This document shows, in pieces, positions 1 to 4,875 of a stretch of DNA of 5,617 nucleotides. Position numbers and translations under genes: made by a program. The stretch is taken from assembly GCA_002404055.1 (NCBI GenBank), contig DHIZ01000091.1, forward strand, positions 1 through 5,617, in the 5' to 3' direction. Below the pieces are notes generated by a model. It saw nothing but the letters and a program-made list of their open reading frames with translations, had not been told where the DNA came from and did no database searches. This stretch comes from Chloroflexi bacterium UBA4733 (GTDB lineage Bacteria; Chloroflexota; UBA4733). Position 1 is the stretch's first letter; every line of letters starts with the position of its first letter.

Positions 1-3000
1 CCGGCTGATCACGCCAATGTAGTGATAGGTCCGTTGGTCCTCGCTCTCGCCACACCACCCATCACACATGCGGACACAGTTGATCAAGCTATCCCAGATC
101 GATATGTGATTCTCCTGGATGGAATTCTAACTCAAGACGACGGAAGCCCAGTCCCCGACAACAATAGTGTGGCGAGAAATGACTTCGCGAACGTCGAGAG
201 TGCCCTGCAGAGAGTTGGAGTCCATCCGGACCACTTTGTCTGGTTTAGCTATAGCGGTGCTCGGTACTTGCAAAACAACATGGCTGGTCAAAACACAATG
301 CTTTGCGACGGATGGGGGCAAAAAGGCAGTGCCTGTTCGGCCAGTGGCACCTTTGCTAGACCTCTCGCCAACCTGCAAGCGCCTCCTAACTATACCAATG
401 GCGATAACAATACCAGTAATGACACGGGGTTGCCATTGCATTTGCAGGCTCAGGTGCTTCACTGGCTAGAGCAACAGATTGTCGCGGCGCACCCAGATGC
501 TGTGATTGATGTCGTCGGCTATAGCCTCGGCGGGATCGTGGCGTACGACTGGGCTGCGACCTACCCTGAAGACATGAGCCATATTCATCGCCTGCTCACG
601 ATCGACAGTCCACTTGGCGGAATCGATGCGTCAGCCCAAGTGGCCGGTTCCGTCGGCACCCACATTTTCGGTGCGATTGCAAAAGACCTTGTCAACCCCG
701 GGACCATTAATTTTTGGCTCAGCGCCATGAACACCGTCGACGCATCGGACCTTGAGAATCTCGAAGACTTTCTCATGAACTATAATTATGTGGTACCTAC
801 CGCCCTTGTTCCTTTAAATCAAACAAGGATCGGTAGAGGGCTATGGTCTCTGAACGTTGACCAACCATCGGACATTAGTGTTCCCGCTGCGATTAGCTCG
901 ATGTATCACACGGAAGACATGATCCTGGCAACTATTTGCAGACAGAGTTATCAGGATCCAGGCGACAGAAGCAACTATTCGACACTTCAAGATTATTTGA
1001 TAGCAGTTACGAATGCTATTGAGAGCTATGTGCTGTACAATCATGGTACGATTCTTGGCCAACACAAATGTGTCTCCGACTCAAATTCTTACTTGAATCG
1101 GCTGGCTGCACGCCTTCTTGTCCCTAGTCAGCATTGGTCCCGGGCGCATCCAACAGGCAATGTCACGCCCCAGATTAGTTCAGCAACACTTTCTGGGGCC
1201 GGAGCCGGCCTATTCATGACTTTGGATGGATCCGGCTTCGGTACTGCGCCGCACAGCATGCCCTTCTCTGGGAACACCGCCAACTTTCTGTTCACCAACA
1301 ACACCAAGGGATGGAACGCCGGCTTCAATGGCGACGCGGTGTCACTGAACTATCAGGCGTGGTCCGATACACATATTCAGATCGGTGGCTTCGCCGCCAA
1401 CTACGGTCAGAACGACTGGACAGTCATGCCTGGTGACCGCGTGACCATCTCCGTCTGGAATACCAGCTCCAACCTCCGCACAGATTGGTCTGGCGTTGTT
1501 CCCGGTCCAACCGGCGGCGGAGGGGGCACGGATGACGCCACCTACCTGACTGAGGTCCCGGGCGGGAGCGTCACCGTGACGGCGGGGCAGCCTTACGATA
1601 TCTGGTGGGTCATGCAGAACTCCGGGACGTCGACGTGGGATGGGACCTATGCCCTGGAAGGATGCGTCCTGTCCTGTGCTTCACCCAACGATGCCCAACA
1701 GCAGCCTGAATTGCCCCGCGACCTCGCCCACAATCGGCTAGCCGTGCAGGGCTCCGTCCAGCCCGGCAGCCAGCAGCGATTCGACTTGCAAGGGACTGCT
1801 CCCGGCGGTGAAGGTACGTACTACGCCCACTTTCGCATGTCCCATGTCAACGTCCACTTTTTCGGAGGCGAGGTCTGGATCAGGGTCGTCGTTAACCCTG
1901 TGAATCCCGACAGCGTTACCTACCCCGGCAACGCCCTGCAGAACTGGGACTTCTCGTCCGGCGACCCCAGGAACTGGCAGCGGCTCCCGGCTGATAATTC
2001 CGGTGGCGATGTGCAAAACATTTCGGTCTATGGCTCGGGCGGCGCTCCTGGCGGCAATGGTCATTTCGTCGAGACCAACACCAACCATCCCGGGGATTCC
2101 ATCTTCCAGGACGTTGGCGGCGTGCCCTTGGGACCCGGCACGCCATACCTGGCCGGCGTCTGGCTGCGCAGCCCCACCGGTACGCCCTTCAGCGTCCGCT
2201 TCGTCGTCTGGGAGCAGGGCGGCTCGCCAGGCGATGGCAGCGGCGGCCTCTCCTATACCACTACCGGGTCGGATTGGCAGTTTATTATGGTCCGCCACAC
2301 GATCGTCTCCGGCGGGCGTAGCTCGCTTCGCTTTCAAGTTTACCTGGACACCGCCAGCCAGGATACGTCCCACCCCATCAACTTCGACCTCGACGACGCC
2401 TTCCTGACGGTGCAGCCCGTGACGAGCGACCTCTACAAGGCCCAGTACGTCGCGTCGGCTTTGCCCCCGCAACAGATGGCGACCGGTCAGCAGGCGCGCG
2501 CCTGGATTACGCTGAAGAACACCGGTGTCTTGCCCTGGTACGGCCAGACGAATCCGGTTGGCAATAATCCAATCCGCCTCGGCACGACTGGCGACGCAGC
2601 CAACGGTAGCCCTTTTGCGATGAACGGCAACGGCTGGCTCTCCAACGCCCGCATCCAGATGGATCCCAACACGCCTTCGCCAGTTCTCCCAGGTCAGACC
2701 GCGACCTTCAGTTTCACTGCTCGGGCGCCTGCCCAGACGGGGTCCTACACTGAGCACTTTGACGTCGTGCTCGAAGGGAACGATCCCAATCTGCCAAATC
2801 AGTGGTTCGGCCAGGACCTCTGGTTCCAGACGACGGTGAGCCACTACGACCCGGGCGTCGGCTCGACGCGAGGCGGGCAGTTCGTCGACGCCTACAACCG
2901 CAAGGGTGGCGCTGCCCAACTGGGTGACGCGAGTGCTCCGGTTGGTTGGTACGATACTGGTGCGCCCGACACACTCGTGTCGTACCAACCGTTCAACGAC

Positions 3001-4668
3001 ACCTCGTGCTGCGGTTCATCCTTCATCACGCACGATGAGCCAGAGGACAGCCCTCCCAATTCCATTCCGGCGTTCATCGTCCAGGGGGGCATCCTTGATA
3101 ACTATCGCAACCGATACGGCGGTCCGGCAGGCGCGCTCGGGGTCCCGACCAGCAACGAGTACAACAACGGCAGCAGCGAAGCACAGAACTTCGCACACGG
3201 GATGATCGTTTGGAACAACGGCAATCCCACCACCGTCGCCTGGCCGTCGACATTCGCTGGCTGGCAGGCGCAGTACTGGAACCGGCCGAACGGCTTTACC
3301 GGCCAAAATGCCTTCGTCGGCCCGCCAACCTTTGTGCGCGACGAGGCTGGTCAGTTTATCGGCCATAACTGGGGAACAGCAGGACCCGAATCGGGCAACC
3401 TCGGTGTCTGGCCGACGAACTTCAGTGCCATTTGGGATCGCATCGTCAACTTTGCCGCCGGCACCTACACATTCAGCATGACGGTCGACGACGGTGGGCG
3501 CTTACTCATCGACAGTAACGCGGTCATGGATCATTGGGTCGTTCAAGGCCCAACCACGTACACCTGGTCGGGCAGCCTTGCCGCCGGCAACCACAGCATC
3601 GAGTTCCAATACTTCCAGGCGACTGGTGGCGCTGTAGCGGACCTCTCCTGGACACAAGACCAGCCTCCGACGCCCACGCCGACTGCCACCGCGACACCAG
3701 CCCCAACTGCGACGGCGACCGCAAGCCCCACCGTCACGGCCACACCTACCGCCGTCCCAACCACTGCACCAACCCCCACCGCGACTGCGACAGCCAGCGG
3801 CAATCAGGGTGTCATCGTCACGCCGTCCTTCGCTATCTATGCCGGACTTGTCAACCTGCCCAGTGGTCCGGCTCCGGTCGGAGCGGTGGTGAAGGCCTAC
3901 TGCCGCCAGCAAACCCTCTGCGGCAGCTTCACTGTGGGCAGCGGCAGCGGCCTATCGGCCCAGGCCGGCAACTATCGTATCAGCGTTTATGGCACCGACG
4001 GCACCAGCCCCACCGTCAACTACGCCCAGGCCGGTGATCCCATCACCGTCACTGTTAACGACATACCAGTCACCCCTTCGGTCCCCCTCTCCTGGGCGGA
4101 CAAGAGCTTCATCAGTGTCAACCTGCAACCGGGCAGCAGCCTCTCCTTGCCGCTTTCTGCCGGCTGGCACCTGGTGAGCTTCTCCTTACAACCCAGTTCC
4201 ACTGCCCGCACGACGGTACTCAGTTCTCTGGGCGGCAGCTACGACATCGTGCTGGGCTTCGACGCCAGCCAGGGCGGCGCCGAGAGCTACTTCACCGCTG
4301 CCAACATGGCGCCCTTCAACACCCTCACCGATTTGAAGCCGCTGCACGGCTACTGGGTCCACCTGACGACCGCAGGCACCCTGATAATCACTGGGACACC
4401 GCTGCCCTCCGGGACGATCCTGGCCCTGACGCCGGGCTGGAACCTGGTGGGTTACGGCGGCACGGCACCGGAGCCACTGGCCACCGTCTTCGGCCACCTC
4501 AACAACGCTGTCGACATCGCCCTGGGCTTTGACGCCAGCCAGGGTGGCGCCCTGAGCTATTTCACCGCTGCCAACATGGCCCCCTTCAACACCCTCACTA
4601 CCCTGCAACCGAATGCCGGCTACTGGCTGCACATTTCGGGCAGCGGGCAGCAGTGGGCCGGAACCTAA
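1..4668 (+). CDS. Secreted multidomain alpha/beta-hydrolase (lipase/esterase-like), 5' partial
   Basis: Probably an exported ester hydrolase carrying a large carbohydrate- or surface-binding tail. The frame is open from base 1 to the TAA at 4666-4668, so the true start lies upstream. GTG at 22 is the first start codon visible, but it has no ribosome binding site and sits inside the hydrophobic core of a signal peptide. Residue numbers here count from that GTG. The signal peptide ends near ITHA|DT (residue 17). Domains in order: alpha/beta-hydrolase about 24-369 with GYSLGG (Ser168); IPT/TIG-like 383-485; Gly linker 498-502; NBR1-type FW 504-626; CBM4/9-like 633-797; second FW-like 800-941; LGFP-like 942-1075; PA14 1079-1212; Thr/Pro linker 1214-1259; carboxypeptidase-regulatory-like beta domain 1263-1371; two GWxLV repeats 1372-1548. 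No LPXTG signal or C-terminal membrane anchor is visible. The substrate cannot be read from sequence; acyltransferase or inactive hydrolase remain possible. Domain names come from motif recognition, not a profile search. Confidence 0.9.
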   Translation, partial: PADHANVVIGPLVLALATPPITHADTVDQAIPDRYVILLDGILTQDDGSPVPDNNSVARNDFANVESALQRVGVHPDHFVWFSYSGARYLQNNMAGQNTMLCDGWGQKGSACSASGTFARPLANLQAPPNYTNGDNNTSNDTGLPLHLQAQVLHWLEQQIVAAHPDAVIDVVGYSLGGIVAYDWAATYPEDMSHIHRLLTIDSPLGGIDASAQVAGSVGTHIFGAIAKDLVNPGTINFWLSAMNTVDASDLENLEDFLMNYNYVVPTALVPLNQTRIGRGLWSLNVDQPSDISVPAAISSMYHTEDMILATICRQSYQDPGDRSNYSTLQDYLIAVTNAIESYVLYNHGTILGQHKCVSDSNSYLNRLAARLLVPSQHWSRAHPTGNVTPQISSATLSGAGAGLFMTLDGSGFGTAPHSMPFSGNTANFLFTNNTKGWNAGFNGDAVSLNYQAWSDTHIQIGGFAANYGQNDWTVMPGDRVTISVWNTSSNLRTDWSGVVPGPTGGGGGTDDATYLTEVPGGSVTVTAGQPYDIWWVMQNSGTSTWDGTYALEGCVLSCASPNDAQQQPELPRDLAHNRLAVQGSVQPGSQQRFDLQGTAPGGEGTYYAHFRMSHVNVHFFGGEVWIRVVVNPVNPDSVTYPGNALQNWDFSSGDPRNWQRLPADNSGGDVQNISVYGSGGAPGGNGHFVETNTNHPGDSIFQDVGGVPLGPGTPYLAGVWLRSPTGTPFSVRFVVWEQGGSPGDGSGGLSYTTTGSDWQFIMVRHTIVSGGRSSLRFQVYLDTASQDTSHPINFDLDDAFLTVQPVTSDLYKAQYVASALPPQQMATGQQARAWITLKNTGVLPWYGQTNPVGNNPIRLGTTGDAANGSPFAMNGNGWLSNARIQMDPNTPSPVLPGQTATFSFTARAPAQTGSYTEHFDVVLEGNDPNLPNQWFGQDLWFQTTVSHYDPGVGSTRGGQFVDAYNRKGGAAQLGDASAPVGWYDTGAPDTLVSYQPFNDTSCCGSSFITHDEPEDSPPNSIPAFIVQGGILDNYRNRYGGPAGALGVPTSNEYNNGSSEAQNFAHGMIVWNNGNPTTVAWPSTFAGWQAQYWNRPNGFTGQNAFVGPPTFVRDEAGQFIGHNWGTAGPESGNLGVWPTNFSAIWDRIVNFAAGTYTFSMTVDDGGRLLIDSNAVMDHWVVQGPTTYTWSGSLAAGNHSIEFQYFQATGGAVADLSWTQDQPPTPTPTATATPAPTATATASPTVTATPTAVPTTAPTPTATATASGNQGVIVTPSFAIYAGLVNLPSGPAPVGAVVKAYCRQQTLCGSFTVGSGSGLSAQAGNYRISVYGTDGTSPTVNYAQAGDPITVTVNDIPVTPSVPLSWADKSFISVNLQPGSSLSLPLSAGWHLVSFSLQPSSTARTTVLSSLGGSYDIVLGFDASQGGAESYFTAANMAPFNTLTDLKPLHGYWVHLTTAGTLIITGTPLPSGTILALTPGWNLVGYGGTAPEPLATVFGHLNNAVDIALGFDASQGGALSYFTAANMAPFNTLTTLQPNAGYWLHISGSGQQWAGT
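91..1128 (+). other. Alpha/beta-hydrolase catalytic domain
   Basis: This is the N-terminal enzymatic module. A first core strand (DRYVILLDGI, residues 26-35) resembles the strand that precedes the oxyanion region in lipases. The nucleophile elbow is VVGYSLGG with Ser168, followed by a helix (IVAYDWAA). TIDSPLGG (from about residue 194) matches the TxGTPxxG strand of lipase and PGAP1-like families. Candidate acid residues are Asp284 (in DISVP) or Asp280, and the best candidate base is His341 (in YNHGTILG). Ser168 is well supported; the acid and base are inferred from order and spacing only. This part of the gene is less GC-rich than the rest and uses AGA arginine codons that are absent further downstream. 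Confidence 0.72.
1168..1473 (+). other. IPT/TIG-like beta domain
   Basis: Residues about 383-485 follow the catalytic domain. They open with PQISSATLSG and continue with LDGSGFG, the pattern of an Ig-like IPT/TIG fold in which a short strand is followed by a GxGFG-type turn. The domain closes with the strand GDRVTISVWN. The likely role is a spacer or binding module. A Gly run (498-502) then separates it from the next domain. The assignment rests on these motifs alone. Confidence 0.5.
1531..1899 (+). other. NBR1-type FW (Ig-like) domain, first copy
   Basis: Residues about 504-626 show the signature of the FW domain named after human NBR1: a strand ending in WWVMQNSGTSTWDGTYAL (Trp528, Trp529, Trp539), then a strand preceded by QPGSQQRFDL, APGGEGTY, and a closing strand HFFGGEVWIRVVV. 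In the bacterial family the pattern is x-W-x-hydrophobic-x-N-x-G-T-x-x-W. These modules are common in secreted Chloroflexota and actinobacterial proteins and are thought to mediate protein or glycan contacts; the ligand here is unknown. A Cys pair in GCVLSC is an unusual insertion and could form a disulfide. Confidence 0.72.
1918..2412 (+). other. CBM4/9-like beta-sandwich domain
   Basis: Residues about 633-797 begin with NALQNWDFSSGDPRNWQ, the typical opening of CBM4/9-like jelly rolls (N-x-x-F then a G-x-x-x-W turn). They continue with a central strand around YLAGVWLRSPTG and end in FDLDDAFL, the usual closing acidic strand. Such modules bind polysaccharides or serve as structural sandwiches next to glycoside hydrolases and other secreted enzymes. 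Binding residues cannot be assigned from sequence alone. Confidence 0.6.
2419..2844 (+). other. FW-like / CARDB-like Ig domain, second copy
   Basis: Residues about 800-941 repeat the plan of the first FW domain: ARAWITLKNTGVLPWYG (Trp839) corresponds to WWVMQNSGTSTWDG, followed by VLPGQTATFSFTARAP and a final strand ending DLWFQTTV. Sequence identity between the two copies is low, so this is an old duplication or independent acquisition. The CBM4/9-like module lies between them. Confidence 0.6.
2845..3246 (+). other. LGFP-like repeat region
   Basis: Residues about 942-1075 contain one clear LGFP-type unit, YGGPAGALGVPTSNEY (Tyr1032 onward) followed by AQNFAHGMIVWN (His1059, Trp1064). This matches the family pattern G-x-LG-x-P-T-x-x-E, then F-x-x-G-x-I-x-W. 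The preceding stretch (AYNRKGGAAQLGDASAPVG) looks like a degenerate earlier unit. LGFP repeats are best known from mycolate-layer and cell-wall-associated proteins of actinobacteria, where they are proposed to anchor proteins to the envelope. A similar role here is inference. Confidence 0.6.
3256..3657 (+). other. PA14 domain
   Basis: Residues about 1079-1212 carry the PA14 pattern: WQAQYWNRPNGFTG at the start, the paired-Asp turn VDDGGRLLIDS (Asp1156-Asp1157), VMDHW (Trp1172), then AAGNHSIEFQYFQATGGA and a closing DLSW strand. PA14 is a beta-barrel found in glycosidases, adhesins and toxins and often binds sugars through a calcium ion held by a DcisD pair. The two adjacent Asp residues are compatible with that, though the calcium site is not proven. 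Confidence 0.82.
3661..3795 (+). repeat. Thr/Pro/Ala low-complexity linker
   Basis: Residues 1214-1259 consist almost wholly of Thr, Pro and Ala with a few Val and Ser (TPTPTATATPAPTATATAS style). This is an extended, probably O-glycosylated, flexible spacer between the PA14 domain and the C-terminal modules. The codons vary (ACG, ACC, ACT, ACA), so the DNA is not a perfect microsatellite. A second linker of the same kind occurs in the downstream gene. Confidence 0.9.
3808..4134 (+). other. Carboxypeptidase-regulatory-like beta domain (copy in gene 1)
   Basis: Residues about 1263-1371 have the plan APVGAVVKAYC, a Cys pair (1294 and 1300), then NYRISVYGTDGTSPTVNY, AGDPITVTVN, and a final FISVNLQPG strand. 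This resembles the small beta-sandwich often seen before GWxLV repeats in Chloroflexota surface proteins, related in layout to carboxypeptidase regulatory-like folds. A clear relative occupies bases 4996-5328 in the next gene. Confidence 0.55.
4135..4665 (+). repeat. Two tandem C-terminal GWxLV-type repeats
   Basis: Residues 1372-1548 form two units. Each has a GW(H/N)LV strand (Gly1381 and Gly1472), a variable helix-like stretch, then a strongly conserved core and a closing GYW(V/L)H strand. The conserved cores lie at bases 4243-4329 and 4513-4599 with a constant offset of 270 bases. By eye they match at 78 of 87 bases and 27 of 29 residues. Such terminal repeats are common at the ends of secreted Chloroflexota proteins and may serve in surface attachment or secretion; no function is established from this sequence. 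Confidence 0.85.
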
Positions 4669-4700
4669 AATTCCGACCGAGGGGGGGACTGTTTCCTTAT

Positions 4701-4714
4701 GGCGGAACGCCGCC
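4701..4714 (+). other. GC-rich hairpin after gene 1
   Basis: GGCGG (4701-4705) pairs with CCGCC (4710-4714) around a four-base AACG loop, 32 bases past the stop codon of gene 1. The position suits a 3'-end structure, but no U-tract follows on the plus strand, so it is not a standard intrinsic terminator. It could protect the mRNA end or be chance in GC-rich DNA. Confidence 0.3.
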
Positions 4715-4793
4715 GGGTGGGCATTGTGGGTAGCCGATGTGGCGCAACCTTGCCCCGGTACACAGGGAATTATCCTCGCGGGCACAGCAGCAC

Positions 4794-4821
4794 TTGACAA
4801 GCGCGCGCGGCGGTGTATTAC
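4794..4821 (+). promoter_or_regulatory. Candidate sigma70-type promoter for gene 2
   Basis: A perfect -35 box TTGACA (4794-4799) is followed after 16 bases by TATTAC (4816-4821), which matches four of six positions of TATAAT. Transcription would start near 4828, giving a leader of roughly 48 bases before the ATG at 4876. The placement suggests the second gene can be transcribed independently of the first. The spacer is one base short of the optimum and is GC-rich. Confidence 0.5.
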
Positions 4822-4858
4822 TTGTGGCAGTGTTAGCCTGGTGTCACTGTGTAACGAA

Positions 4859-4865
4859 AAGGGGG
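4859..4865 (+). promoter_or_regulatory. Shine-Dalgarno-like site of gene 2
   Basis: AAGGGGG differs from the ideal AAGGAGG at one base and lies 10 bases before the ATG at 4876. It supports that ATG as the start. An in-frame TAA at 4852-4854 rules out any longer version, and no other ATG, GTG or TTG in this frame lies between that stop and 4876. Confidence 0.55.
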
Positions 4866-4875
4866 CTGCATACTG

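Larger units (their letters stand above)
4669..4875. other. Intergenic region between the two secreted-protein genes
   Basis: These 207 bases hold a run of seven G (4681-4687), a short GC hairpin, a candidate promoter and a Shine-Dalgarno-like run. No reading frame here looks like a real gene on either strand, and no tRNA-like or U-tailed terminator structure is evident. Confidence 0.6.

Noticed and set aside
22..24. GTG at 22 as the true start of gene 1
   Set aside because: The frame is open to base 1, no ribosome binding site precedes the GTG, and starting there would leave the signal peptide without its basic N-terminal part. The start is more likely upstream of the window.
1738..2988. 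416-codon open frame on the minus strand
   Set aside because: It lies wholly opposite the recognised FW, CBM-like and LGFP-like segments of gene 1. GC-rich sense coding suppresses stops on the opposite strand. Its translation is Arg/Val/Gly-rich with no motif or signal I recognise.
4701..4714. Intrinsic terminator for gene 1
   Set aside because: The stem is only five base pairs and is followed by GGGTGGGCA rather than a U-tract, so it is recorded only as a hairpin.
4186..4800. 204-codon minus-strand frame over the C-terminal repeats
   Set aside because: It is antisense to the tandem GWxLV repeats. Its internal repetition mirrors the sense duplication, and no start context or homologous pattern is seen.
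4828..4849. Leader hairpin or riboswitch ahead of gene 2 (CAGTG pairing with CACTG)
   Set aside because: A five-base stem with a 12-base loop is weak and common by chance. No conserved riboswitch core is visible in the short leader.
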